Source of the DNA: Photobacterium phosphoreum
GTDB lineage: Bacteria > Pseudomonadota > Gammaproteobacteria > Enterobacterales > Vibrionaceae
Assembly (NCBI RefSeq): GCF_002954725.1
Contig: NZ_MSCQ01000001.1
Span: forward strand, 334,059 to 398,058
Reading direction: 5' to 3'
Length of the DNA stretch: 64,000 nucleotides
The position numbers and the translations under genes were made by a program. Positions 29,864 to 39,476 of this stretch are shown piece by piece. Under the pieces are notes generated by a model. The model did not search any database and was not told the origin of the DNA. It saw nothing but the letters and a program-made list of their open reading frames with translations. Position 1 is the stretch's first letter. Each line of letters opens with the position of its first letter.

Positions 29864-30400
29864 TTAGAAGCGAGCGTTAATAATTGGGAAAATCGGAAGG
29901 TTTTTGCTAACAAAGGTACCTGATTTGTCATAGTTAATTAAACCAATCTGGACACCTTTATTAATATGATCTGTCGCGTTCACTAAACCAAACTGAAGCC
30001 CGTTAAGAGAACCGGCATAGTTAAAGGTACCAAACTGAGCACCAGTGAAATTGCCACCAGTGTAGTTAACCAAACCAAAATCAGCGCCTTTAGCGGTATT
30101 GTTATTCCAGTTAGCTAAGCCGAATTCTAAACCTGTCATGCTTGATGTCGTATGGTTGACACCAAAGGCTAAACCAAAGTTAAGACCGGTAAAGTTATCA
30201 ATAGTTGATAAACCTAATAATGAAAAGTTTACGCCTTTGACTTGGCTTGTTTGCCCGTAAAGTACGCTTAAACGTGCACCAGAGACATTACCAGCAGGTA
30301 GGTTAACGGATGGTAGTGAAAGTTGTACAGGTGTCGCAGCCATGGCCATAGGTGATAAAATAGCCGTCGTTAATACAACTGTTGCGAGAGTTAACTTCAT
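29864..30400 (-). CDS. Secreted GLxxGLxN-repeat protein (VC2662-like)
   Basis: 178 residues with a signal peptide (MKLTLATVVLTTAILSP to AMA). The mature part is made of about eight glycine-centred repeats of roughly 15-20 residues (FTGLNFGLAFGVNHT, MTGLEFGLANWN, AKGADFGLVNYT, FTGAQFGTFNYA, LNGLQFGLVNAT, NKGVQIGLINYD), ending PIFPIINARF. This suggests a beta-solenoid or beta-roll surface protein, like the family annotated VC2662 in Vibrio. ATG 30400 is chosen because the signal peptide starts there; the open frame extends upstream to 30484. Function unknown. Confidence 0.78.
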   Translation of the reverse strand: MKLTLATVVLTTAILSPMAMAATPVQLSLPSVNLPAGNVSGARLSVLYGQTSQVKGVNFSLLGLSTIDNFTGLNFGLAFGVNHTTSSMTGLEFGLANWNNNTAKGADFGLVNYTGGNFTGAQFGTFNYAGSLNGLQFGLVNATDHINKGVQIGLINYDKSGTFVSKNLPIFPIINARF

Positions 30401-31281
30401 ATAAAATCTCAAATAATCTGTTATTAATATTTTAAAAAAACAATATATTAAATGATGATGAATATATATAGTAATATCTAACAAATAAATAGAAATAAGC
30501 TTTTAATATTGATTTAATTAATGGTTGATATAATAAGGTTTTTATTTTTTATCATGGTTTATATAAGTAAATGTATTATTAAGTATTAAATTACAACCAA
30601 TAAGTATAAGTATTTATTATTGCTGTTATATGTATTTCTTTTTCATTAGATTAATATTGATTAAGGTCTGTGTAACAATGCATTTGTCTTGTGAATGTGT
30701 ATTGGTCTATATATATTATTGCTTGTGTTTACGATTATTTTTAGTACTTAAAATATTTTTTTTATTTTAATTTTTTTTTTGATTTTAATTTATTGTTAGT
30801 GATTACTATCCTTTATTTTATTGTTTTTATTGGTTTTTATTTTTTATTTTGATTTTTCGGGTTAATTCAAAAGATTTAAATGGTGTTGGTTTATTATTTT
30901 CTTTACTGTAGACATGTTTAAAAACAATTGTATGAGTGGAAATTAATTAACCATTAAACGTTTATTGGTTAATGAATTTTATTATTAAATGTAATTGTTA
31001 ATTAAGTGCCATATATACATCTTTAATTTCGATGGTTTTTATATGGTTATAAATAGATTTAACACGGAAAAATAAAAGGTGAGATAAGGTAAAGCAAATG
31101 AGGGGCTGTAACCTTAGGGCGGTAGCGTATTTAATCATTAGTATATATCTTAATTATTTGTCTGTATGACTGCTCATCGTAAAAGTAAATAATGACTTAG
31201 GCGTAATTAGATACTCTTATTGTTTACTCAAAAAATTTTCAAAATTTCCTTTTAGTTAACCATATCGGATTGAAATGATTC
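30401..31281. other. Very AT-rich leader of the polysaccharide locus
   Basis: 881 bases without a supported gene, dominated by A/T with long T-runs (for example around 30760-30790). It includes the JUMPstart/ops element near its end. The promoter of the locus must lie here, but I cannot place it. Such composition often attracts H-NS type silencers, which is inference. Confidence 0.6.
31101..31129 (+). promoter_or_regulatory. JUMPstart/ops element (RfaH recruitment)
   Basis: GGCGGTAGCGT (31118-31128) matches the ops core GGCGGTAGNNT. It is preceded by AGGGGCTGTAACCTTA, which resembles the rest of the JUMPstart sequence. It lies about 153 bases before the Wzc-like gene. RfaH bound at ops suppresses early termination in long polysaccharide operons. 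The motif is seen; RfaH control is inferred. Confidence 0.85.
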
Positions 31282-33399
31282 ATGACTGCCATTAGTAATA
31301 AACAAGTAAAACCCACTTCGACAGCGAATGAAGAAATCGACTTAGGTAAGATTTTTGGTGTTTTGCGAGATAGTAAAAAATCTATTCTTGCCATTACCAT
31401 TGTCTTTACTTTACTAGGTCTGATTTATTCTGTTTTTGCTACTCCTATTTATAGATCTGATGTATTGATTCAAGTTGACTCTAAAACCGATGGCTCTTCT
31501 ACGTTTGGAGAGGCAATGACAACAGAGTTCTCTACTGAATCATCAGCAGTTACTGAAATGGAGTTAATTAAGTCTCGTCGAGTGATCGGTAAAGCTGTCG
31601 ACAAACTAAATTTAACTACCTCTGTTGCTCCAGATTACTTACCGCTTATTGGTAAAGGATTAGCACGGTTAACGCATAGTCAGAGTAATGCAACAGTTGC
31701 ACATTTTACTATGCCAGAGGATGCACAAAATAATATTTATCAGTTGAAAATTATCAATGTAGATACTGGTGAATTTGTAGTTACTGATGAAGATAATAGT
31801 AATATCAAGCTGAAGGGCTTTGTTGGACAAGCTATTAAAGATCAAGGTTACAGTTTATTAGTAACAGCGTTAACAGGTGCTAATAATGATACCTTTACGG
31901 TGAAAAAGCTGCCTCGCTTTGATGTTATTGCTTACTACCAAAAATCGTTAGCGGTGGCTGAAGAAGGTAAAGATACTGGTATCATTGAGGTGTCATTAAA
32001 AGGTCAAGATCGATTAAAGACACAAAAGATTCTCAATAGTATCAGTGAAAGTTACTACAAAATGAATGCTGATCGTGCAGCAGCAAGCGCAGATAAGAGC
32101 TTAGAGTTTTTAAATGCACGGCTGCCTAAAATAAAAGCAGAATTAACCAGTGCCGAAGATAAGCTTAATAAGTACCGTGAAGCTAATCAATCAGTTAACA
32201 TAGAAATGCAAGCGAAGTCATCACTTGATGAGCTAGTTGCTTTAAATGGTCAAATTAATGAATTAAGCTTCCAAGAAGCTGATATTTCACGTAGTTACAC
32301 CAAAGAGAATCCACTTTACAAAACATTAATTGAAAAACGTAATGATTTACGAGCTCAAAAAGTACGCTTAACGCAAAAAATTGATCAAATGCCAGAAAAG
32401 CAACGTGAAATTATTCGTTTAACACGTCATGTTGATGTTAACCAACAGACATACATGCAGATTCTTAATAAGATTCAAGAGCTTGATATTGTTAAAGCAA
32501 GTAGCTCTGCAAGCGTACAAATTATTGATACAGCATCTAGTAGCATTAAACCTGTTGCACCTAATCGCATCATGTTGGTTATTGCACCTGCAATTTTAGG
32601 TTTAATTCTGAGTGTATTAATCGCTTTATTCCGCGTTATTTTAAATAATACTGTCGTTGATCCTCAGCAACTAAAAGCAATAGGTCTTCCTGTTTTTGCT
32701 TTGGTACCAAAAACACCAAAAGCAAAGAAAGTATCAAAGACTATTTTGGCTGAAATGGAGTCAGGCGATGTTTCAATAGAAGCACTGCGTACGCTACGTA
32801 ATCGTATATTATTAGCAATGAATAATGCGAATAACAATACAGCGTTATTCACAAGTGCGAGTTCAAGCACTCATTCAGGTAAAACATTTGTAATTACTAA
32901 CGTTGCGGCATTAATGGCTGAAGCGGGTAAGCGAGTATTAATTATCGATGCTGATATGCGTAAAGGTAAAATTGCATCAGCACTTAATGGTAAGCAAGCA
33001 AATGGGTTATCTGAATTACTGAGTGGTAAAAATGATCTTAAAGCAGTAGTAAAAACATCATTAATTACTAACCTTGATTATATCTCTGGTGGTGAAACTT
33101 CAGATTCACCGGCTGAATTGTTAATGCATAATGAATTTAAAACACTCTTAGCCTGGGCGAGTGAACATTACGATGTTGTAATTGTGAATTCAGCGCCAAT
33201 ATTATCTGTTGTTGATGCTTCGATTGTGGGTGCTGCAGTTGGTACTACGGTAATGGTTGGTTGTTATGGTGCTGATACGTTAAAAGATGTCGAACAAGCA
33301 AAACAAAAGTTTGAAGATAATGATGTTGAAGTTGATGGCTTTGTTTTGAACAATGTTATTAAGAAGACAAGTAATCAAGAAATTTTTAAAAAATATTAA
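31282..33399 (+). CDS. Wzc-like polysaccharide co-polymerase / degenerate tyrosine autokinase
   Basis: 705 residues. The N-terminal Wzz domain has membrane helices at about residues 36-55 and 430-450, a long periplasmic coiled coil between them, and a C-terminal cytoplasmic BY-kinase domain. EALRTLRNR (ExxRxxR) and LIIDADMRKG (Walker A') are intact. Walker A is SSSTHSGKT (K534), lacking the usual first glycine. The Walker B position reads VVIVNSAP, with N636 in place of Asp. The C-terminus ends EIFKKY with no tyrosine cluster. Chain-length control and export are likely; kinase activity is doubtful. First gene after ops; no wza or wzb nearby. Confidence 0.88.
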   Translation: MTAISNKQVKPTSTANEEIDLGKIFGVLRDSKKSILAITIVFTLLGLIYSVFATPIYRSDVLIQVDSKTDGSSTFGEAMTTEFSTESSAVTEMELIKSRRVIGKAVDKLNLTTSVAPDYLPLIGKGLARLTHSQSNATVAHFTMPEDAQNNIYQLKIINVDTGEFVVTDEDNSNIKLKGFVGQAIKDQGYSLLVTALTGANNDTFTVKKLPRFDVIAYYQKSLAVAEEGKDTGIIEVSLKGQDRLKTQKILNSISESYYKMNADRAAASADKSLEFLNARLPKIKAELTSAEDKLNKYREANQSVNIEMQAKSSLDELVALNGQINELSFQEADISRSYTKENPLYKTLIEKRNDLRAQKVRLTQKIDQMPEKQREIIRLTRHVDVNQQTYMQILNKIQELDIVKASSSASVQIIDTASSSIKPVAPNRIMLVIAPAILGLILSVLIALFRVILNNTVVDPQQLKAIGLPVFALVPKTPKAKKVSKTILAEMESGDVSIEALRTLRNRILLAMNNANNNTALFTSASSSTHSGKTFVITNVAALMAEAGKRVLIIDADMRKGKIASALNGKQANGLSELLSGKNDLKAVVKTSLITNLDYISGGETSDSPAELLMHNEFKTLLAWASEHYDVVIVNSAPILSVVDASIVGAAVGTTVMVGCYGADTLKDVEQAKQKFEDNDVEVDGFVLNNVIKKTSNQEIFKKY

Positions 33400-33468
33400 T
33401 TTGTAGCTAAATAATAGTTATAACACATTGTTGTTATAACTATTATTCATTAAATTATGAAGTGAATT

Positions 33469-34368
33469 ATGAGAAAAATAATAAATTTTATTTGTCGACA
33501 CTGTAAATTTGCACGCGACTTAAGATATAACATTGGTTTTATACGTGCAAATAGATATATACCATGCTTTAAAAACCCACAAACATTTAATGAAAAAATA
33601 AACTACAGAAAGAATCATCCTAAAAATGAATTGTTTAGTGTTTGTGCTGATAAAATAAAAGCAAAGGAATATGTTGCTGATAAATTATCTTCAGATTACG
33701 TAATAGAAAATTATTATGTAGGCGATAATATTACCACTGAGAAAATTAAAGAAATTTTAGTTGAAAAAGGTGACCTGTTATTAAAAGCAAATCATAATTC
33801 TGGGCCTGTTTATCTCATTAAAGTTGATGCAACAGATGATGAGATTCAACGTAAAGTTGATGATGTAAATAATCAACTTAAAAAAGATTACGGTAAGCAG
33901 CTTAATGAACCTTGGTATAGTGATATAACCCCAAGGGTATTAGTTGAGAAAAGGTTATCACCTCAAGAAGGTGAAACGGATATTCGAGATTATAAGTTCC
34001 ATGTTTTTAAACAAAATGATGGTAGCTTTGAAATTATCTTACAAATAGATTTTGATCGTAGTGGTCATCATTCTCGTTCTTTCTTTGATGATGAGTTAAA
34101 TTGGCTCCCATTCTATACGGTATATAATGATACTGGTGTTTGTATTAAAACATCAATTGAAAAGCCTAAGAATTATGATGTAATGTTAAATGCTGCCAAA
34201 ACATTAGCTGAACCTTTTGGTTATGTACGTGTTGATTTTTATAATGTTGATGGCGTTATTTATTTTGGAGAGCTAACGTTTGCTCAAGGAAGTGGGCGTT
34301 CTAGACTTACTAATAGAGCTTATGACCTTTGGTTAGGGCGTTTATGGCAAGTTGATCCATCATACTAA
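33469..34368 (+). CDS. TupA-like ATP-grasp protein (copy 1)
   Basis: 299 residues. The conserved order of the TupA-like ATP-grasp family is present: FNEKINYRK near the start, ADKIKAKEYV, the ATP lysine in LLKANHNSGP, VEKRLSPQEG, DYKFHVF, and a C-terminal metal/phosphate region with YVRVDFYN and YFGELTFAQGSG. TupA acts in teichuronic acid synthesis in Bacillus; the reaction of the family is not established, though an acid-amine or acid-hydroxyl ligation is expected from the fold. Its position, just after the Wzc-like gene, places it in surface polysaccharide synthesis. A paralogue is at 42112. Cytoplasmic; no signal. Confidence 0.82.
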   Translation: MRKIINFICRHCKFARDLRYNIGFIRANRYIPCFKNPQTFNEKINYRKNHPKNELFSVCADKIKAKEYVADKLSSDYVIENYYVGDNITTEKIKEILVEKGDLLLKANHNSGPVYLIKVDATDDEIQRKVDDVNNQLKKDYGKQLNEPWYSDITPRVLVEKRLSPQEGETDIRDYKFHVFKQNDGSFEIILQIDFDRSGHHSRSFFDDELNWLPFYTVYNDTGVCIKTSIEKPKNYDVMLNAAKTLAEPFGYVRVDFYNVDGVIYFGELTFAQGSGRSRLTNRAYDLWLGRLWQVDPSY

Positions 34369-34518
34369 AATTTATATTTAATAAATATAAGGTTAAAATA
34401 GCTAGAGCGCTTTTTTCATTATATTTTTGAATGTAAATATAAATAATACATTGCTAAATTTGAATTCAAATTTGGCAATGTATTGTGCTAGTTAACTTTA
34501 TACTGTGATTAAATAAAT

Positions 34519-35730
34519 ATGATATCAAAGACTAAAGTAAGCCAAGTTTTATTTTGGATATCTGTCGCAATTGTATCCATTGGTTTTATGGAAAATATTA
34601 ATGCGTTAAGATATAACCTGATGGTACCTTTATTAGGACTTGGATGGGTATTACACTTTTTTTATAGTGATAATAAAATTGATAGAAACAGTACGAAGTC
34701 ATTTATTTTGGTTTCATTACTCATTGCACTTATTGCGTTACCTTCACTTTTAAAAATATACCCCCACGCACATAACTTAGTGAAATATACTTATTATAGT
34801 TTTGTCGTTGGTATGATGGTAAAGATTTTTTCCGCATACAGTATCTTTGTCTTCCTTAAAGGAGATATTAATAAATTAGAAAAAATGATCAAATATGTCA
34901 TTATTTTTAATTTATCAATGTTTTTTCTACAATTTGTCGTCGTGTTCCCTACCGGGTATTACATTGATCCATTAAGAGCAATAACGGGTGAGCCGTCACG
35001 TTATGGTGGTGGTATAGTTATTCCTGTTATTGGTCAAGTTTATCGTTGTACTGGTTTCTTTGAAGAACCATCAACTTATGCTGGATTTATCGTTGTTCTT
35101 TTAGCATCTAAACTTTATTTAAATCCAAAAGTTGATAAGGTTGTACTGGTCGCTGCTGCATCAATTATTCTTTCATTTTCAGTTGCTGCGATTGCTTATG
35201 GCTTAATTGTTATTGGTTATTTCTTTTTAAGAAGTAAGCCTAGTTACTTAAAATATATCTTATTTATATTATCTCCTGTACTTGTAGCTGCGGTTATTAG
35301 TATTGCACTTGATCGTTTAACCTCTCAAGGAGGTAATGCTCAAGATATTCGTGATAACTTAAATACGATGGTGTTTGCTCAGCAGTTACCGATTTTAATT
35401 TTTGGTAATGGAGCACTAGGTATTATGCCTGCTGCTGCTTATGTGATGAATAGTACTGGAGCTATCTATCAACTAGGTATCGCATCATTAAATGATAACG
35501 GCATGTGGTTGTTTTTTATCATTAAATTTGGTTTTTTTGGACTTGTAGCGATAACGTCTTATTTGTTTTTTAAAACCAAATCGACGCTGAACCGAATTAT
35601 GTTATTCGTTATATTATTAACTAAACTAAGTTTTCTATATTTTGGGTTTGTATTCTATTTCTTCTTAATATTTAACAATAAACCGGTGTTAGAAGATGAT
35701 CAAAGTAACATCGAAAGTGATGTTGATTAA
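34519..35730 (+). CDS. Wzy-like polysaccharide polymerase
   Basis: 403 residues with about ten hydrophobic segments and a larger periplasmic loop in the middle. RCTGFFEEPSTYAGFIVVLL resembles the glutamate-proline motif of O-antigen/EPS polymerases and ligases. Wzy joins lipid-linked repeat units in the periplasm. Family sequences are very divergent, so assignment rests on topology, motif and position between Wzc-like and Wzx-like genes. The C-terminal tail is acidic. No SD of note; 150 bases after the previous gene. Confidence 0.78.
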   Translation: MISKTKVSQVLFWISVAIVSIGFMENINALRYNLMVPLLGLGWVLHFFYSDNKIDRNSTKSFILVSLLIALIALPSLLKIYPHAHNLVKYTYYSFVVGMMVKIFSAYSIFVFLKGDINKLEKMIKYVIIFNLSMFFLQFVVVFPTGYYIDPLRAITGEPSRYGGGIVIPVIGQVYRCTGFFEEPSTYAGFIVVLLASKLYLNPKVDKVVLVAAASIILSFSVAAIAYGLIVIGYFFLRSKPSYLKYILFILSPVLVAAVISIALDRLTSQGGNAQDIRDNLNTMVFAQQLPILIFGNGALGIMPAAAYVMNSTGAIYQLGIASLNDNGMWLFFIIKFGFFGLVAITSYLFFKTKSTLNRIMLFVILLTKLSFLYFGFVFYFFLIFNNKPVLEDDQSNIESDVD

Positions 35731-35748
35731 ATAAAGGAAGCTATTTTT

Positions 35749-37137
35749 GTGAATATTCGAGAGTTCAAGGCTTTTTTTTGGAGCTTTGTCGATGGTGTTG
35801 GCTCTCAAGGAAGCCAATTAATTATTACGATCATGTTAGCTCGGTTACTTACCCCTGCTGATTTTGGTGTGATTGGTTTAATTTCAGTCGTAGTCTATTT
35901 GTCTAATGTTATTGGTAATGGTGGCTTAAATAATAGTTTAATTAGAAAGGCCAAAGTTTCGGCTGATGATTTCACTTCTGTTTTTGTCTTTAATATTACT
36001 GTTGGTATATTGCTTTATGCAATTATCTTTTTCTCATCAGGTTTTTTAGCGCATTTTTTAAAATTACCAGAAGCAGAAGTTTATCTTAAGGTTTATGCGT
36101 TAAGTATTATATTTACGTCCTTTGAACAAATTCAACGGGTGACATTAACATTAGATCTTAATTTTAGAACACAAGCTAAAATCACCTTGTTTTCAGTGAT
36201 CTTTAGTGGTGTTATTGCGTTAATTTTAGCTCATTCTGGCTTTGGTGTGTGGGCGCTGATCATTCAAACTGTTGTATTATCATCGGTTCGATGTGTTATT
36301 TTTTGGTGTGTTATTCGTTGGAAACCAACAGGACAATTTAAATGGCCATTATTACTAGAGCATCTTAATTTTGGTTATAAGTTGTTACTCGGTAATTTTG
36401 TTGATGTTGCATATCGATATATGTTTAATTTAGGTATTGGTAAATTTTATTCTGTTACTGATCTTGGTTTTTATAATCAAGCGACTAAATTGACAGAAGT
36501 ACCATCAATGACTATAACGTCTGTTGTTCGTCGTGTTAATTACCCTATCATCAGTAAATTAAGACATAATAATAAATGTTATTTTGGTAACCTAATTAAT
36601 ATTGCTTCTTATATTATAAGTGTTTATTTACCTGTTTCATTATGGTTATCATTTAATTCACATGATATTATTTTAAAACTACTCGGTGAACGATGGGTTG
36701 GCGCTAGTTTATTTTTATCAATATTATCTCTAGCTTTTTTTGTTGTGCCATTATCAAACTTATTTGGTAATATATTATCAGTTGAAGGACGTACTGATTT
36801 ATATTTAAAAATAAGATTATCGGTTAAGTTAATTCTTGGTATAATGTTTGTTCTGATTCATTCTTATGGTATTCATGTGGTTTTATACTTCATAATATTT
36901 GCAACCGTATTCGAATGGTTTGTTAACATTGTTATTTCTCATAAGTATTTTAAATTCCCTGTTTTAAAGTATATAAAAAGAATGGTTTTAATTATGGTTC
37001 CTATCATAATTTCAAGTGTATTAATTAACTATTCTATTAATATAAATTCAATTGTTGGGGGTTTAGCTGTGAAGTTAATATTAAGTATGATTGTACCTGC
37101 TGGTATTTTATTCTTATTATCAAAAGAAAAAGTTTAA
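35749..37137 (+). CDS. Wzx-like oligosaccharide flippase (MOP superfamily)
   Basis: 462 residues with about 12-14 membrane segments. The start FFWSFVDGVGSQGSQLIITI and ARLLTPADFGVIGL are typical of the WzxC/polysaccharide-transporter branch, as is GFYNQATKLTEVPS in the middle. It moves undecaprenyl-linked repeat units to the periplasmic face. GTG 35749 has AAGGAAG upstream. 18 bases after the polymerase gene, so probably coupled. A heptanucleotide repeat lies directly downstream. Confidence 0.88.
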   Translation: MNIREFKAFFWSFVDGVGSQGSQLIITIMLARLLTPADFGVIGLISVVVYLSNVIGNGGLNNSLIRKAKVSADDFTSVFVFNITVGILLYAIIFFSSGFLAHFLKLPEAEVYLKVYALSIIFTSFEQIQRVTLTLDLNFRTQAKITLFSVIFSGVIALILAHSGFGVWALIIQTVVLSSVRCVIFWCVIRWKPTGQFKWPLLLEHLNFGYKLLLGNFVDVAYRYMFNLGIGKFYSVTDLGFYNQATKLTEVPSMTITSVVRRVNYPIISKLRHNNKCYFGNLINIASYIISVYLPVSLWLSFNSHDIILKLLGERWVGASLFLSILSLAFFVVPLSNLFGNILSVEGRTDLYLKIRLSVKLILGIMFVLIHSYGIHVVLYFIIFATVFEWFVNIVISHKYFKFPVLKYIKRMVLIMVPIIISSVLINYSININSIVGGLAVKLILSMIVPAGILFLLSKEKV

Positions 37138-37145
37138 TCATAACG

Positions 37146-37180
37146 ATTATTTATTATTTATTATTTATTATTTATTATTT
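37146..37180. repeat. Heptanucleotide repeat (ATTATTT) x5
   Basis: Five perfect head-to-tail ATTATTT units between the flippase stop and the next gene's ATG (37197). The repeat ends 16 bases before that ATG and no Shine-Dalgarno sequence is visible there. Confidence 0.95.
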
Positions 37181-37196
37181 CCCTCATGGTTTTATT

Positions 37197-38264
37197 ATGA
37201 CACAAAAAAGTATAGATTTATTTATTGATGCAATAAGAAAAGGTGGTGCTGAACGAGTTTGTGTTAACTATGCAAACTATTTAGCAGATAATAACTATAG
37301 AGTACGTATTGTTCTTTTTCGAGAGTATGAAGATTCTTACATTAACCTGTTAGATGACCGTATAGAATTAGTATATTTACATTGTCATAATGCATCTTCG
37401 ATGCTGAAAAAAATAAAAGCCACAAACTTTGTATTTGCTAGTACTGTGATTACATTTAATCATCAAATATCAATTGCATTGTGGTTTTATGATCGATTTA
37501 TCGATAAGACTAAATTTAAATTAATTGCTCGTAATGTCAATTTTCTTAGTCGAGATTTACATATTAGAAAAAACTCGATCAAGAAGTTTGTGACAATATT
37601 ATTGACAAAATTAGTCTATAAAAAAATCGATTATTTTATTGCACAATGTAATGATATGAAAGATGACATGGTAAGTTACCTTTCTATTCCTGAGAGTAAG
37701 ATTACGGTTATTTACAATCCTGTTTCAACCAGTATTTATAAACAACCAGATGCTAAAAAAGATATTGACCTATTATTTGTTGGTCGTATACAAAAACAAA
37801 AAGGTCTTGATTACCTAGCTAATGTACTCGATCTCGTTTCTCAAAAACGTCAGATTAAAGTGTGCATTATAGGTACCGGCGATCTTGAAACAGAACTTCA
37901 GAAAAAGTTAGATGAGATAACAAAACGTAATAATATTGAGGTTGAGCGCATATTAGCGACTGATGATGTAAACAGCTATTATAATCGTTCACGTATTACA
38001 ATTTTAACCTCATTATATGAAGGTTTTCCTAATGTATTAGCTGAATCGTTAACAGTAGGTACACCTGTTGTTTCTTTTGATTGTCCAAGTGGTCCTGCTG
38101 AAATCATTAATAATGGTATTAATGGTTATTTAGTTCCATGCTTTGACTGTGATGATTTTTCTAATAAAGTTATATCACTTTTAGATGATAATCAACTATC
38201 TGATATTAGGTACTTTAATAGCGAAAAGAGTTTTAACTTACTTGAAAAAGTAATAAAAAACTAA
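37197..38264 (+). CDS. Glycosyltransferase, GT4 type (first)
   Basis: 355 residues with the two-lobe GT-B pattern. The N-terminal acceptor-side lobe contains KGGAERVCVNYANYL. The C-terminal nucleotide-sugar lobe has LLFVGRIQKQKGLDYL and SLYEGFPNVLAESLTVGTP, where the EGFPNVLAE segment holds the EX7E glutamates of GT4 retaining enzymes. It adds one sugar of the repeat unit on the cytoplasmic side. Donor and acceptor are unknown. Translation start at ATG 37197 lies just after the ATTATTT repeat and lacks a clear ribosome site. Confidence 0.86.
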   Translation: MTQKSIDLFIDAIRKGGAERVCVNYANYLADNNYRVRIVLFREYEDSYINLLDDRIELVYLHCHNASSMLKKIKATNFVFASTVITFNHQISIALWFYDRFIDKTKFKLIARNVNFLSRDLHIRKNSIKKFVTILLTKLVYKKIDYFIAQCNDMKDDMVSYLSIPESKITVIYNPVSTSIYKQPDAKKDIDLLFVGRIQKQKGLDYLANVLDLVSQKRQIKVCIIGTGDLETELQKKLDEITKRNNIEVERILATDDVNSYYNRSRITILTSLYEGFPNVLAESLTVGTPVVSFDCPSGPAEIINNGINGYLVPCFDCDDFSNKVISLLDDNQLSDIRYFNSEKSFNLLEKVIKN

Positions 38265-38321
38265 CGCCATATTTAAATTTAAAAATCCTATAAATATAGT
38301 TTAGAACTAAATGAGAATAAC

Positions 38322-39476
38322 ATGAAGAAAGTTGTAATATTTGAGTTTTTTACAGGCAATATAGCAGGAGCACAAAAAGTCACATTAAATATCATTCCGA
38401 TGTTGAAGAAGAAATATGATGTTGTCATCTTTCAACGTCTAAATAATACTTTGTACAGTGATACTGTAAAAGAGTTTGGTGACACTAAAAAAATCCCATG
38501 TGAATCGTTGTTTACTAAGGTGTTTGGTACTGGTCGATTTGAGGGAACTAAAAAAACGCTAATGGATAAAGTTTATTTTATCCTTAATGTTTTATTCTTT
38601 AATGTGTTTTCTCTTTTTCATGTAATTAAAGAAAAGCCTGATTATACGTATACATACGATCCTCGTGGTTTTGTATTATCTTGTTTATTACTTAAATTGA
38701 CTAAAACTAAAGTTATTTGGCATCTACATAGTAAGTTAAGTTGTTCTGATAAAGTATCTAAAATAATGATGTCTTTTGTTGATGAAATTATTGTCCCATC
38801 GCAAAATATTAAAGATTCTTTACCCGATAATGATAAAGTAAAGGTCATTTATAATGGCTTTGATCTTAAACGAGTAATAGAAAAAAATCCGAATGACGAT
38901 GTGTTAAATTTATCATTCGTTGGCAGCTTAGTTGCTCATAAAGGTCTTCATAACATATTATTGGCTTTAAAAGACATTAACCATCCAAATGTTAAACTTC
39001 ACGTTTATGGTTCATATTCTCATTCTAATCCATTATTAAATTATGAGGACTATATTAATAGTATAATTACTGACCTCTCTCTACAAGATAAAGTTATATT
39101 TCATGGCTGGTGTTCCGATGTTATACCTGAAATAATGAAGTCTGATTTATTAATTTTCCCATCAGTGATAAACCAAACATTATCATTTAAAGGGGAATCA
39201 ATGAAGGTTAATTCAAGTGAAGCATTACCAACAATAGTGATTGAAGCACTTAGTGTTGAAACTCCTGTAGTTGCGGTAAATACACCTGGTATATCAGAAA
39301 TTGTAGTTGAAAAATCAGATGGTATCATTATTAATGAATCAGAACCGACATTGATAGCTGATGCCGTGAATAAAATTTTGGATAATAACGATTTTTATCA
39401 TCCTGATAGTAGTTTAATTATTAATAAATTTAGTTTAGAAGAAATGCAACAACATATATATGGCACGTTTAAGTAA
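38322..39476 (+). CDS. Glycosyltransferase, GT4 type (second)
   Basis: 384 residues. N-terminal FEFFTGNIAGAQKVTLNIIP has the GA(E/Q)KVT acceptor-lobe motif. NLSFVGSLVAHKGLHNIL, VIFHGWCSDV and PTIVIEALSVETPVVAVNTPGISE form the GT4 donor lobe. The segment between about residues 270 and 300 (QTLSFKGESMKVNSSEALPT) is longer than usual before the EX7E motif. Probably adds a further sugar to the lipid-linked unit. Specificity unknown. It ends before an AT-rich gap of 227 bases. Confidence 0.84.
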   Translation: MKKVVIFEFFTGNIAGAQKVTLNIIPMLKKKYDVVIFQRLNNTLYSDTVKEFGDTKKIPCESLFTKVFGTGRFEGTKKTLMDKVYFILNVLFFNVFSLFHVIKEKPDYTYTYDPRGFVLSCLLLKLTKTKVIWHLHSKLSCSDKVSKIMMSFVDEIIVPSQNIKDSLPDNDKVKVIYNGFDLKRVIEKNPNDDVLNLSFVGSLVAHKGLHNILLALKDINHPNVKLHVYGSYSHSNPLLNYEDYINSIITDLSLQDKVIFHGWCSDVIPEIMKSDLLIFPSVINQTLSFKGESMKVNSSEALPTIVIEALSVETPVVAVNTPGISEIVVEKSDGIIINESEPTLIADAVNKILDNNDFYHPDSSLIINKFSLEEMQQHIYGTFK

